Positions 1 through 12,101 of a DNA stretch of 64,000 nucleotides are shown piece by piece. The stretch comes from Lentinula raphanica (Eukaryota; Basidiomycota; Agaricomycetes; Agaricales; Omphalotaceae): assembly GCA_027919835.1 (NCBI GenBank), contig JANVFP010000034.1:496001-560000 (forward strand), given 5' to 3'. The notes beneath the pieces were generated by a model. It saw nothing but the letters and a program-made list of their open reading frames with translations. It was not told where the DNA came from and searched no databases. The position numbers and the translations under genes are program-made. Position 1 is the first letter of the stretch. Each line of letters begins with the position of its first letter.

Positions 1-400
1 TCATCTGTCCTGCGGCTGCTACCAATCTGTTGACTGCTGAGATGACCACAGGATGAGACAAGAGAGTCTCCGAAGGAGAACCGGCGTCGAACGGAAGGTC
101 AAGAGAGGGGAAGTCGAGTGTGGGCGAAGTGGGTGTTGTTGAACGATCATGAGGTAAAGGTGGGCTCGTAGAATAACTGGATACCAATGGCGAAGGTGGA
201 GGAGAGGCATAGGCAACTCCTTGCCCAGAATTGGTCGATCTATGCGTTCTTGATGGTGCGCTAGACGATGTGGAAGGCGTTCCTGGCGTTGAAGTCCTCG
301 AACTTTGCGAAGAACTACCAGCATCAGCATATACTCGCTCTATGTCGTCGAGAGCATCTCCAATAAGTGCATGTAGAGCTCTGAGGACGGCGAAAGTCAT
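1..400 (-). CDS. O-methyltransferase, N-terminal part (cut by window edge)
   Basis: The minus-strand frame from the ATG at 398-400 to the left edge is open for 133 codons. It begins MTFAVLRALHALIGDALDDI, then has a Ser/Pro/Thr-rich linker (residues about 25-85) and a segment with FPSLDLPFDAGSPSETLLSH followed by VISAVNRLVAAAGQM. That arrangement is what I know from the N-terminal dimerisation region of basidiomycete O-methyltransferases related to sterigmatocystin 8-O-methyltransferase, where the SAM-binding Rossmann domain follows. The catalytic part lies outside the window, so substrate and integrity cannot be judged. Family assignment is from remembered family pattern, not from visible SAM motifs. 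No other biosynthetic gene is adjacent; the next gene is the urea transporter. Confidence 0.6.
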   Translation of the reverse strand, partial: MTFAVLRALHALIGDALDDIERVYADAGSSSQSSRTSTPGTPSTSSSAPSRTHRSTNSGQGVAYASPPPSPLVSSYSTSPPLPHDRSTTPTSPTLDFPSLDLPFDAGSPSETLLSHPVVISAVNRLVAAAGQM

Positions 401-858
401 TTCTGAGACGACGAGAAGGTGATCGAAGAGCAAGTAGGAAAAATACGTCCAAGGCAGAAATCGGTAGTGTATCCTTTATAGACATTTCGAATCTGCCTTT
501 TTTGGGCTACTAAGGTTCCTAAATAGAAAATGCCAGTCATTCATATTCATTGGTCATCCTTCAGTCTTGTCAATCGCGCTCCGACCGTCAACGTTCAAAT
601 TTTTTTCAGATCTCATACGCAATGAAGAAAGGCACAAACCTTCAAAAAAATCCAGATTGATTAGCACTTGCATGCACAAGGAAGTACCAACATACCATTT
701 TGGGTAATATTAATCACAGCTTTGACCAACCAGTGGCTTCCGGCTCCGTGGACCTACTCCCTCAAACCCATCGAGCTCGTTAACGTCAAGAAATCAAAAC
801 GTACATTATTACTCTCAAAATATTCTATCGCCACGGCTACAGTATTGACAAATTGCGT
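401..858. other. Intergenic spacer between O-methyltransferase and DUR3
   Basis: This 458-bp stretch lies upstream of the O-methyltransferase start and downstream of the DUR3 stop. It probably holds the O-methyltransferase promoter. A 64-codon plus-strand open frame (668-862) overlaps the DUR3 3' end and has no protein-like features. I see no RNA gene or repeat. Confidence 0.6.
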
Positions 859-3800
859 CTAGGCCAGTGTTGGAGTTTGTGGCAGTACATATCTCCCACT
901 TCCTTTTGCAAAAACGTCCTGCAGAGTCAACAAAGTGAGTGACGGCGAACATTTAGCCAGCCATTAACAACAACAAACAGACCTTCACGATGCCTCGTCC
1001 TATCTGACGCAGCGCCACCTGACTTTCCCAGAGTGGATATAGCACTACGGAGAAGGCGGACGCGAACGTCCAGATTATACCAATGATGACCCAAGCCGAC
1101 AATCCTTGTACGCCATAAATCGTCTGTGCAAAGAACAGTGGCAGAGGTATCAAAATGATGAGCACCAGTAGCTTTGATTGATATCAGAACAACCTGAACC
1201 GAATCACATACACGTAGCTTACTTACCAAGCCCAAAGAAGACCACGCAGCAAATCTGAAGGCTGCCTCAAGCTTTACAGGATCCAGCTCTTCTTGCTCGT
1301 CCGTCGGAATCGTCGAGTTTGCGACGAACGACGGCGCCTCGCTTTCTCTAACTTCCTCTTTTCTTTCCTCTCCTTCCTCCTCGAACCTATCTTCTGGTCT
1401 CGTCTCTTTCGATTCGTCAGAGGACATTCTAGCTGATGGATTGTTAATTGCTCTAGTAATGTCAAAGTCGAAGTCATCCGGCCACTACTCGTACATGAGG
1501 CGAGGGAAGTCGAAAAAAACCACCATCAGCCACCATCTAGACCAGATTCAATGCACGACCCCAACTCACAATTAATGAAGTAACCGTAGCAATCAAGCCA
1601 CCGACACCAATCGACGCCAAATTGCCAGCGAGCATTGGATAGTTATCTGTAAACAAACCAGCAGTCAACACACACGGTTACGCCGAGGAGATGTGGGAAC
1701 TAGCGAAACACAAGGCCCAAAGGCCCAATGAGAGGGCAGGAGCAGGTCTCGCGTGTATTGTATGTAAAAATAAATAAAACGCCGTAGGGTTTGCGACAGT
1801 AAGTAGACAGTTACCTCCTGTAGTCTTGAAACCGAGGTAAACATCAGCATAGCCTCATGCTTCTCAACAAAGTGAGAGAAACAAGCAAAACGCACTGTGA
1901 CATCAATGACGCCTTCGTAAAGCGTACCCGTCGTGACCAACCACGCCAGTAAACCCGCGAAAAATCCAACCACTGAGCCGACGATGCATCCCCACTTGTT
2001 GGCTTTGCTCCATGTAATACAGAGGGCAATCGGGACGACCCCTGAGCCCAGAATGACTCCCATGAACGTCTGGTTCGTATGGAGCAGAACAGCGAGCAGA
2101 ACAGCGAAGAGCAGTGGAATGGGATAGGATGATGGAGAACGAAATATTGATAGGGACTGCTATCAATCAACGGCGTTTTGGAAAAGACAGCACTGACTTA
2201 CGTATAACCAGCCCATCGAAACGCCAATGTAGAAGAAAATCAGGCCCGCGAGAGCCATGACGAGACCGTACAGGCCAACCTACGCATCGTTAGAGGAGGT
2301 AAAAGTACATGTAAGCATCCAAGGACTGACCATATAATGTCCTACTTGTAACAGCTTGCTGTCCGGGGCATCAGGCCTGATATATTTCTAGAATCAACCA
2401 ACCAAAGAAAAATCAACATCAACCGGCACTCTTCTTCGCCACCTTCAAAGCCCCAAACCCCAGGGGGTGGGCTCATCCGGTCCCGTACCACGTACCACCT
2501 CCGTACCTTACTTACCTTATACACATCATAAGTCAACAAACTACTGACAGCAATCAACTCTGCTGAAGTGGCACTCGTCACAGCGAGGAACAGGAGCACG
2601 AGGAGAGCCGCGGCTCCGGCTTGGCCCATGAGTGCTGCTGCTGCTGCAGCCGCAGGAAGCCCCGCTGACACGTCCGCCGCGGAGAGCGGTCTCATGTCCG
2701 GATCTCCTCGTAGTGCGACCGCTGATAGGCCGAGGGTGGTGGCGAATGTGAACGGGATGGCGAACCTAGTACAGTAAGTGGGTGGTGACGGTCGAGAAGA
2801 CACCACCAAGGAAGTGAAACTCATGTCAGCCATTTTTGACTCGATGACTTGGGGAATTAAGTGAGATTTGAGCTCACCAAGCCAAGCCCCCCAGTAGATA
2901 CGCTTTAACTGTTGTTCCGGGTCGGCTCGCAATTGCTCGTTGCCAGTAAGCCTGGTCTTGGAAAACGGTCGCGAAGTTTCCTATGATATTGATCACACCG
3001 AAAATGAGCCCGTCCTTCGATCTCATAGTGACATAGGAGCCATGAGCATTTCCAGGTACTGGAGCAGCACCGGCAGCTGCTGTGAGTAGATCATGCATAC
3101 GCTTCGGGCTACCGATTTTTGGACTTGTGGCATAGACAGTGAAAACGAAAGTCTACAAAAGAGAATTGGTGATAGCAGAAAAAGACATCCGAGGTGACTT
3201 ACAAGGATAATCGCGAATAAGACCGTCGTATGTGTGCTGTGAGAAGTCAGCAAACCTGAAGGATTAGGATGAGATGAAATACGCACTAGTCACACAAAAG
3301 CGTCGAACGCATCCCTCCAACGATCACATAAATGACTACCCCGAGAGGAATGAGGAAACATGCCTTTAGATGTCGATCATTAATTGTTCATACGCATTTG
3401 TCCAGACGACTACGATCGATACTCACAGCCAGGGTGTTCATTCCAGTCAAATCAGTAACAGTGGCACTTCCTCCAAGAATCAACATGGAGCTAACTATGA
3501 TATTTGTTGCAAGACTGTTAGCGAAGGGAACTTGTTGAACACACTTCTATCCGCAAGTCCTGTTCATCAAAATCGCTCACCCGAAGAACATGAAGATCAA
3601 ATGAGCTGTCTTTCCCCATCTGACGCCGACGATCTCGAGCCATGTGTGAGCATATGGCGCATTGAGCTTGAGTTTTGCTGCGAGCTAAACCCAAAACAGT
3701 GTGAGATTGAAAGGCAGGGACTTTGAAATAAAAACACGAACCATCGCGAAGAGAAGTACTTGGATGGTTGCCCCTGCGCCATACCACCACGGACCGCTGA

Positions 3801-4347
3801 TTCCTGTGTAGGTTCAGTATCGAAAATCTATCTGCTCGAACTGCAAGGAATCTCCACACCATATTTATACGCAACGGCGCTACTCTGAAGCTGAACACAA
3901 AGTATCAACACACAATCTTACAAATATCGAATACGTTGCTCACCAAAGTCGCAGCCCAAGTCCACTAGCAACGCCTCGATCGTGAACAAAAGAAGGACTC
4001 CGAATGCAGAATAACAACAAACCGCAGAAACGATTCCCGAAGCTATCAATCCAGGCTTGACACTTCTGGACGCACTACTGAATTCCTCCGAGTTCTTCGG
4101 CGAAAACGCAGTATATCGAGCTTGTATCGCTGTCAAGAGCAGCATGAAAGCACTGAAGAACAAGCCAATGCCTGTACGCATCTTCCCATTAATGACGAAG
4201 CACGACTATCAGAGGTGTACGGTGATAGACATACCAACGACTACAATGGATATCTCTGTTAGTCCTCATCTAAGAGAGCAAATACATGTCCTCACCAACA
4301 CCATAACCTGCACCTTCGGGTAATACATTGCTAGAAGAAGAAGACAT
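859..4347 (-). CDS. DUR3: Urea active transporter (sodium:solute symporter family)
   Basis: Plasma-membrane proton-coupled urea uptake carrier with many TM helices. The start ATG (4345-4347) gives MSSSSNVLPEGAGYGV; the stop is at 859-861 after DVFAKGSGRYV. Many short exons can be joined in frame. They include SVKPGLIASGIVSA/WTWAATL/LQSSAVAYKYG, then GISGPWWYGAGATIQVL, AKLKLNAPYAHTWLEIVGVR, STHTTVLFAIIL, GVINIIGNFATVFQDQAYWQ and TSATSAELIAVSSLLTYDVY, ending in helices around LIILIPLPLFFAQTIYGVQG. These blocks are diagnostic of fungal DUR3. An acidic cytoplasmic loop (EERKEEVRESE region, about 1310-1430) precedes the last two helices. The gene is divergent from ATG12, with a 435-bp shared promoter containing GATA-factor motifs. 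No frame breaks were found in the exons I joined. Confidence 0.92.
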
Positions 4348-4486
4348 TCCGATCTGTGTTGGTTAGAAGTGGTATTCAAGACACGTCCCAGTGGTAGAAC
4401 CCAGAATTGCTTGGAGGTTGTATTCTGGGAGTGAGAAAGAATGCTTCGAGAGGAGTGGCGTGTGTGTTCGAGCGCATGGAGCACGT

Positions 4487-4668
4487 CTTATCTGGCAAGG
4501 CTTAGGCTTGTATGAATTTTGGAGATAAGGGATTGAATTCAAGAATTGAGTGTATATGATATTGTCAGGAGGCCATCGTCTTTTTCCAAGGACACCGAAC
4601 GAGGAGATAACGATAACGACGGTGGTTTGAAGGCTGTCGCGATACAGCTAGGGGAAAACCTGGGATAA
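4487..4668. promoter_or_regulatory. Cluster of GATA-factor motifs between DUR3 and ATG12
   Basis: The divergent DUR3/ATG12 intergenic region contains AGATAAG at 4523-4529, its reverse complement CTTATCT at 4487-4493, and GATAA cores at 4606-4610, 4612-4616 and 4664-4668. HGATAR sites bind fungal GATA regulators of nitrogen catabolite repression (AreA/Gln3 type). Urea uptake and autophagy are both nitrogen-starvation functions, so the motifs may serve both genes. Their presence is direct; their function is inferred. Confidence 0.45.
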
Positions 4669-4782
4669 CATGTGCTCGTTGAAGACCATCGACGATCGCT
4701 GCCCTAAGTGGTCAAAAGAAAAAAAACTTGGCGAAAAAATAGACGCCGACCAATGGCATCAACGACCAGCTCGTGATTCGAT

Positions 4783-5421
4783 ATGAGTCATGGCGTGCTC
4801 TTCACACCTACCATGACCGACAGCGCAGACCGTTCTCTACCTTCATGGGCATCTTCAGATATCTCAGAAACCAACGAAGAGGCACTAAGAGCTCTACAGA
4901 CATACAAGAAGAAAGATGCCGATAAAGGTCTTCGTCTATCTGCAGAATCGTTTCCAACCGCCCTTGCTGATTCTCCCAGTGTAGTCATCGTTCGGTTCAA
5001 AGCCGTTGGAAATGCACCTATCATGAAGCAAAACTTCTTCAAAATAACATCCTCAAATCGATTTCAAGCCGTGATACAGTTTCTGCGGAAAGAACTAGGA
5101 TATAAAGGCTCGGAACCTTTGGTGCGCTCGTTGAATTCTCCTCGCGGTCTGACTAGTACTCAAGTGATTATTTCCTTGCAGCATACATATATCAATCTCG
5201 CCTTCTCTCCAGCACCAGATGATACCGTTGCCAACTTGTTCAAAGTGTGTTCGCTCAGCTCGTTGGAGGGAACTTCATGCTAACTGAATTCGCTCGCATG
5301 TAGTCATTCCAGACGGATAATCACCTCATTGTAAATTATAGGTATGACCGTACGGAACTTCTTGGAGATTGCCATTCTAATTTCTCATTCCCGTTATAGT
5401 ACGACAGCCGCCTGGGGCTGA
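4783..5421 (+). CDS. ATG12: Ubiquitin-like autophagy protein ATG12
   Basis: ATG12 is conjugated through its C-terminal glycine to ATG5; that conjugate drives ATG8 lipidation on the forming autophagosome. Four exons are readable: 4783-5121, 5182-5244, 5304-5341 and 5400-5421. They join to a ubiquitin-fold region with VIVRFKAVGNAPIMKQNFFK, FQAVIQFLRKELG, YINLAFSPAPDDTVANLFK and FQTDNHLIVNYS, and end in TTAAWG with the essential C-terminal Gly. The N-terminal about 55 residues are an unstructured Ser/Glu-rich extension. The start is either 4783 or the in-frame ATG at 4813 (MTDSADR). Length is normal for a fungal ATG12. It is divergent from DUR3 and convergent with the first aldehyde dehydrogenase. 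Confidence 0.93.
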
Positions 5422-5900
5422 CCTGTAATCCTATCGTATACCCTTGCTTGCGAGATTCCAATCGGTTTCGAACCACAAATGCTCTTGGTTGATAAGCTCA
5501 CGATATGACGTTCACATTTCATGTCAAAATCTACGGGCGACGCGCAGCCGCGTAGTGTCATCAGAGTGTCATGCATCATCCCTCACGACGCGCAATTTCA
5601 TGTCAGTATGCTCTCATGAGCCCTCGTCTCTCGTCAACGGACATGGCGAACGTCTCTACATTGACTGATGTATTCAGATACGGTGTCCTAGCACGCACAC
5701 TTCAAGTTGTCACTTCGTCTGGACAGGCTTTTTCGTCGTTCACGAGTCCTGCGGAATTGAATGCTTCAAGCCTCAATATTTCAATATCGGACTAGCCCCT
5801 CGTCGAGCTTCGACGCGTGGTTTTATGCAGCAAAAACGATAAAAATATATACATAAGTGGTAAAGTTACATTTGTGAGAGAGCATTCTTTTGTTGAGTGT

Positions 5901-8081
5901 TTACATGACATGCCCAAGGTTGACCTGCACCGACTTCACAGCAGTGTAACTGAAAAAACCATGTTATCAGACACAGAGTGGCTTCGAAGACTCCAGAAAT
6001 GCTTACTTGTTAAGGGCGTACGCGCCAAGTTCACGACCGATACCAGACTGTTTGAAACCACCGAATGGGACATTGGCGTGAAGCTGGTTCACACAGTTGA
6101 CCTACAGCATCATGGTCGGGTTAGAACGATTATCCGAAGGTGGATTTGTAATATCGAAGCGTACCCATGCAGTTCCAGCCTTGAGACGATGAGCCGTGTT
6201 CAAAGCACGAGTGATATTTTGGCTGAACACAGCAGCGGCCAAGCCGTAGACGGTGTCGTTTGCTTGTCGGATCACGTCTGTAGTAGACAGGGAAATCAGG
6301 ACCGCTCGAATCAAGTGGTCGAAGCAAAAAGGTGAACACGAACCTTCCTCATCCTCAAACTTGATCACGACACCCACTGGTCCGAAGATTTCTTCTTGGA
6401 CGATTTTCATATCGGGAGTAGTATCTGTGAAGATAGTGGGCTTGATGTAGAATCCTTCTGTACCATGGCGGTCACCACCGAGGTGAACAGTTGCGCCTTG
6501 GTCCTTTCCAGATTGTATGTAGTCCATGATTCTCTAGATATAGGGATGGGGACGTCGGATGAGTATCTGGCTTAGTATAAGATGAAGACATCACCCACGT
6601 CGTACTGAATCTTCGACACTTGCGGACCCTGGTAAGAGTCGAGATCGAATGGGTCTCCAACCTTCAAAGAGGCCGTCTTCTCCGTGAACTTTGCCAGGAA
6701 CTCGTCGTATATCCCAGACTGGACGAAGATCCGCGAGCCCGCACAGCACGCTTGTCCGTGATTCCAGCTACAGCACAAGGTCAGATAATGTCACACCGAA
6801 AACGATACCATGAACTGACTAAATCCCATGTGCGGCCCAGTTCACCGCCTGGTCAAGGTCCGCATCGTTGAAAATAATATTCGGGCTCTTGCCACCGAGT
6901 TCGAGCGTGATGTCCTTCAGATTGCTTTTCGCGGCAGCCTCCATGATCTTGCGACCGACGAGGGTGCTACCAGTGAAGGCAACCTTGTCAACCTTCATGT
7001 GGCTGGAGATAGCGGCGCCAACGGTGTGTCCGTATCCAGTGAGAAGATTGAATGTGCCCGGTGGGAAACCAGCTTCGTGGATGAGCTCGCACATGCGGAT
7101 AGCGGTCAGGGGTGTAAATTCGGAAGGCTGTGGATGGGTGATGGCTGGATGTTAGCGTACTGTGCTATATGATATTGAGATTGATTGAGGAAAATGATTT
7201 ACCTTCATGACGATACAGTTTCCGGTAGCCAGAGCTAGCATGGGCGAAATGTGTGAATATTGACTCTCAAGAAGCACACAATAAGGAAATCCGATAGCGT
7301 ACCAGGTCCTAGTTTCCACGACATCATCAAGAGAGGAAAGTTCCATGGAATAATTTGGCCTACAACCCCGATAGGCTCGTGGCGGGTATACGATAGCTTC
7401 TTCTCGTCCGTCTAGGAGATTGTGTCAGTATGGTGGGGTTAGTGAGTAGTACCAAGCTAATCTCTACCTCTTGCACTTGACCATGGATCTTGTCAGCCCA
7501 ACCGGCGTAGTACCGAATAGTATCGATAGCGAACGTTGTGTCGACGTCCATCGCCCAGGTGAAGGTTTTTCCTGTAGCGCACCTTGGTTAGTGCCTTGTC
7601 GTGCCAAGGCTGACAGTGACAGGCTGAAACATACCATTGTCTAGAGCTTCAAGCGCAGCAAGCTCCTGTTGATGTTCCTCCATGAGTGATGCAAGTTTAG
7701 CCAGCAACCTTGAACGCCCGGCTCCTCCCATGTTGAGACCCCATGTGGTGTCGAAAGCCTTGTGTGCTGCAGCCACGGCGAGATCAACGTCTTTGGGAGT
7801 AGCTTCAGCGACCTTGGTGATGATGTTGCCAGTAGCTACAACATCCGAGGTCAGAAAGAGGAAATAAATAATAGAACTTTGCAGCACCGACCTGGGTTAA
7901 CGACGCTGCGGAGCATGTTAGACCTCATGGAACAGCCCGTGCTCGAAGCAAAAACCACTCACTCGATGGTCGTCTTGTCTGAACCTTCGACAAACTTTCC
8001 GTCGATGTACAGACCAGTGTTGAACGAGGTTTTGCCCTTGTAAATGGGAGTGTTGAACTCGTGAGTGAAGATAGAAGTCAT
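5901..8081 (-). CDS. NAD(P)-dependent aldehyde dehydrogenase, copy 1
   Basis: Oxidises aldehydes to carboxylic acids, in the cytosol to judge from the lack of a targeting peptide. It starts at 8081 ([20 protein letters not shown]) and ends at 5901 ([10 protein letters not shown]). About ten exons join in frame. Recognisable blocks are [30 protein letters not shown] (cofactor binding), [10 protein letters not shown] (catalytic Glu), [17 protein letters not shown] (nucleophilic Cys in GQ-x-C), [16 protein letters not shown] and [17 protein letters not shown]. Length is close to 500 residues, normal for the family. A closely similar second copy lies directly upstream on the same strand with the same exon boundaries wherever I compared them, so this is a tandem duplication. 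The exact aldehyde substrate cannot be read from the sequence. Confidence 0.93.
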
Positions 8082-8963
8082 GGTGAGAGAGTGAGAGTGA
8101 GAGTGGGTATGTGAGGAAATTCGTAGACTCCTGCGCCACTTATAAAGATATTCCGAGAACTAGTGGCCAAGAATGGAATAGCAAATCGCGATCGATTTAC
8201 GCTGTAAGAATACCGTAAGCTCCCAGTCATGGGGTTCGTCTTGTAGGTCCGGAGCTGCTCCGTTTCCTTGTCGATAGCCATCTGGGACTTCCGTTTTCTT
8301 CCGCTCATTCGATGATTACCATCGCCCGGGGAGGCGCGACCTGCCTCTGTACACGCTCTAGGAATTTGAGAGGCGACCCAGTATTGCTACAGGCTTTCTT
8401 TGGACTTTACCAGAGCAAAAAAAAACAGCTTTCAGCCCTGAAAATGAGTACATAAGTAGCTTATCGACCCGAACAACGACGACAAAATTTGCATGTACAT
8501 ACCTTTCGCATTTTCGGCCCGCGGCTTTTCGCAGCAGCGATGACGATTACAAGTGACATCGGGGATCCCAACAAGCGGAAAACAACAAAGACTCAAGTAC
8601 CCAAGTATGTACTCATTGACCACTCCGCTTGTGTTCCTTCCAAAACAGACGCTGCACCAACTGGAGTCTGGAGACCAGATGGGAGTAATGAATGAAGTAT
8701 AGGAGATGAAATTCATTGATGATCGCACAGCATCATGATGAACATTGAAAACATTGACAGAACACGGCTGCTCAGATTTCGAACTATGATAATGTACTAA
8801 CCAGCTTCTTCTGAACATGATGTTACAGATTAGAATCCTTTGCTGCAAGGAAGTCAAGTATTACATTCTGGACCGTATTCAAACTTCAAAGCTTTAATTC
8901 GATTGAAGCCTATGTCTGTGTAATAGGAGCTCCCTTCTCCCGCCCAACATTGTATCCACAATT
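8082..8963. other. Spacer between tandem aldehyde dehydrogenases
   Basis: The 882-bp region between the ALDH copies contains the promoter of copy 1 and the 3' flank of copy 2. Open frames on either strand (for example 8432-8857 minus) lack protein-like composition and splice support. No additional gene is supported. Confidence 0.6.
8139..8147 (-). promoter_or_regulatory. TATA box of ALDH copy 1
   Basis: On the minus strand the sequence CTTTATAAG lies about 60 bp upstream of the ATG at 8081. An equivalent CTTATAAG sits at about the same distance upstream of the second ALDH copy, which supports a retained core promoter. The element is seen directly; its use is inferred. Confidence 0.45.
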
Positions 8964-11161
8964 CTACATGATATGTCCGAGGTTGACTTGTACGGATTTG
9001 ACAGCGGTGTAACTGAAGAAAAAGGAATTATATCTCTATTCACAGAAAGAGCGATGACGCTTACTTGTGTAGTGCGTATTCACCGAGTTCACGACCAATA
9101 CCGGATTGTTTGAAGCCACCGAATGGGACGTTAGCATGTAGTTGGTTGACACAATTGACCTAGTCAGATAGCAATCAATGGAGCGTCGAGCTTTGCAGTG
9201 AATAGCAGAACATACCCAGGCAGTTCCAGCCTTCAATCGGTGAGCGGTATTTAGCGCACGGGTAATATTCTGGCTGAATACAGCGGCAGCTAAACCAAAC
9301 ACAGTATCGTTTGCTTGTCGGATGACATCTAGAAAGTACGATGATTCAAGATTCATTGAGTATGTGTTCACGAAAAGGCCGAGTAAGCTGACGAACCGTC
9401 TTCATCTTCAAACTTGATAACGACACCGACCGGGCCAAAGATTTCCTCTTGGACGATCTTCATATCTGGTGTGGTGTTTGTGAAGATGGTTGGGTTGATG
9501 TAATATCCTTCTGTGCCATTGCGGTCTCCTCCAAGATGAACTGTTGCACCCTCGTCCTTGCCGGATTGAATGTAGTCCATTATACGCTGTACGTAGATAT
9601 ATGTAAGCTAAGGCAAGGCCTAGGTGCATGAGAAACAGATCACCCACATCGTACTGGTTTTTCGAAACTTGTGGACCCTGGTAAGAATCAACATCGAATG
9701 GGTCCCCGACCTAGAAGAGAATGTTCAACACTCAGATTTGGTCTAACCAGAATAGTGATGTCAATAGTACCTTCAAAGAACGACTCTTCTCGGTGAATTT
9801 CTCTAAGAATTGGTCGTAGATTCCAGACTGTACAAAGATACGGGAGCCAGCACTGCAGGCTTGTCCGTGATTCCAGCTGCGAGTGAAGTAAATACATATA
9901 ACCTGCACCATCAACGAACCGAAACGTACTAGATTCCATGAGCTGCCCATTCAACCGCTTGGTCGAGGTCGGCATCGTTGTAGATGATATTCGGACTCTT
10001 GCCACCGAGTTCGAGTGTGATATCCTTCAGATTGCTTTTTGCGGCCGCTTCCATGATCTTACGGCCAACCAGCGTGCTCCCAGTGAAAGCGACTTTGTCA
10101 ATCTTCATATGACTCGAGATAGCCGATCCAACAGTGTTGCCGTATCCAGTGACGAGGTTGACTGTACCCGGTGGGAATCCAGCTCGATCGATGAGCTCAC
10201 ACATCCGGATGGCACTCAAAGGGGTGAATTCGGAAGGCTATCATGAAAAACAGAATGATGAGCGGGGACTATTATTCTGATGACGAAAACTGTGTGTCAC
10301 CTTCATCACGATACAGTTTCCGGTGGCAAGAGCTATTGGATCACATAGGTGAGTGAAGTACCCATTGGTCAAGGCGTGTAAACATACCGGGACCGATTTT
10401 CCACGACATCATCAGTAGGGGAAAGTTCCATGGAATGATTTGGCCAACGACGCCAATTGGTTCGTGGCGGGTATATGAAAGCTTCTTCTCGTCAGTCTGA
10501 ATAGACAGTGAGCGAATGGTATTCAATGCTGTCAATATTGACTACGACATACCTCTTGTACTTGCCCGTGAATTTTATCAGCCCAACCGGCGTAATACCG
10601 GATGGTGTCGATGGCAAAGGTGGTGTCAAGGTCCATTGCCCAATTGAAAGTCTTGCCTATGAGAAGGGCAGAGCAATGTAGTGAATGAGTTGAATCGGAC
10701 ATAAAGAGTGATATACCGTTGTCCAATGCTTCGATAGCAGCCAGCTCTTTCTGATGCTCTTCCATAAGAAGTGCGAGTTTTGTCAACAATCTAGAGCGCT
10801 CGGCACCCCCTACATTCAAACCCCAGGTGGTCTCGAAAGCTTTGTGTGCTGCATCTACAGCGATGTCGACGTCTTTCGGAGTGGCTTCTGCGATTTGTGT
10901 GATAAGCTTTCCATTGGCTACAAAAGTTTCAGCGTCAATCGGTGAATTCCCAAGTGGAAGTTTCGCTGACCAGGATTAATGACGCTATCAACGACAATGT
11001 TCGATGAGAGTCTACGCCTCGCGAAGGAAATCCAGAGCTTACTCGATGGTAGTCTTATTTGAGCCTTCCACGAATTTCCCGTTGATGTAGAGACCAGTGT
11101 TAAATGAGGTCTTGCCCTTGTAAACGGGAGTGTTGAATTCGTAAGTGAAGACTTGAGCCAT
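8964..11161 (-). CDS. NAD(P)-dependent aldehyde dehydrogenase, copy 2
   Basis: Tandem paralogue of the gene at 5901-8081, with the same reaction class. It starts at 11161 ([20 protein letters not shown]) and stops at 8964 ([10 protein letters not shown]). Exons show [97 protein letters not shown] and a final [15 protein letters not shown] exon. The residue after the catalytic Cys is Ser here and Cys in copy 1. Exon boundaries match those of copy 1 where I compared them, while intron sequences differ. Both copies are intact, so the older duplicate has been kept functional. No targeting signal is apparent. Confidence 0.93.
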
Positions 11162-11208
11162 TCTGAAAGAGATGCGAAAGATGCCTTTCAACACCAATCC
11201 TTGCCCAG

Positions 11209-11216
11209 CTTATAAG
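11209..11216 (-). promoter_or_regulatory. TATA box of ALDH copy 2
   Basis: Minus-strand CTTATAAG lies about 50 bp upstream of the ATG at 11161, matching in type and spacing the element before ALDH copy 1. Confidence 0.45.
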
Positions 11217-11759
11217 CAATTGGAGCGTCCATGACTGAGAAAGGCACGTATTGACCAAAGCTCCAAGTTCTTCTTTGCATTGAATCCATGGACAAACCGT
11301 GATATCCGCCGATGCTCGAATGAATGCTGCATGCAATATCGCTGAGTGTAAGTTCCCTGCTGACCATTGCGAAGACCCTAGTAGTTTTCCTATGTCGACT
11401 TTCTTCCGACATAATCAACCACAGAGTCCTGGCTGGATGCGTCCAGGCATTTTGATAATCCGTCTTGAAGCCGTGAGCGGGTCAATCAATTATTTCATTA
11501 TGAACTAATGGCCGAATTCATTGATGAGACCTCTTCATTGGTGACAACCCCATGTTGTCATCTTCGACCTTGTTTGCCCCGCATGTGGGGAAGGCGGGGT
11601 CGCGTCGGAACGTTTTCCCGGTCTTCCCGAGTGCGTTACCCCGTCGAACGTCTTAGCGGAGTGCAGAAATGAATGTGATAGGGCAAAGCACCGAGTTGTA
11701 TGACAGTCGAGGTGGAACAGGGTGGAACACCAGGGAACACCTGAAATTCTTGAGGGCTG

Positions 11760-12101
11760 TTATCGGGCGGTTATGGTGTTGAGGTGGGCTATTTGGGGAA
11801 GATGGGATCTTGAGATAGACGTTGAATGAATTCTTGGAACTTCGGAAGTTTGGTTGTTGGGCATCCGAGATTCGTTCTCGTGCGAGACACGGTCACCCGC
11901 AGCGTCTTTTTTTTCAGAGAGCGACGATGTTTTGTTATCTTCACCGATCTGTTTTGTCAGAAACTCTGTAGTTTCTCGAGGTTTAGGAGGCCCAACGTGA
12001 CTGGAATGTGACGATGAGAACGATGACAAAAGGGCGATGACAAGAAAGCTGTGTGAAGAAACGTTTCTTGATGACTGCGATAGCGCTTCTTCACTCCTCA
12101 T
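11760..12101 (-). CDS. Possible small hypothetical protein
   Basis: A 113-codon open frame reads MRSEEALSQSSRNVSSHS, then a short hydrophobic stretch (FLVIALLSSF), then a Ser/Glu/Lys-rich tail. An overlapping minus-strand frame near 11807-11880 ends KLPKFQEFIQRLSQDPIFPK and is at least as protein-like. The true structure may therefore be a spliced gene that changes frame. I do not recognise a family. Composition is the only support, so it could also be a chance open frame in the promoter region of ALDH copy 2. Confidence 0.22.
   Translation of the reverse strand: MRSEEALSQSSRNVSSHSFLVIALLSSFSSSHSSHVGPPKPRETTEFLTKQIGEDNKTSSLSEKKDAAGDRVSHENESRMPNNQTSEVPRIHSTSISRSHLPQIAHLNTITAR

Noticed and set aside
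1..400. Secondary-metabolite cluster around the O-methyltransferase
   Set aside because: The neighbouring genes inside the window are a urea transporter and ATG12. Anything to the left is not visible.
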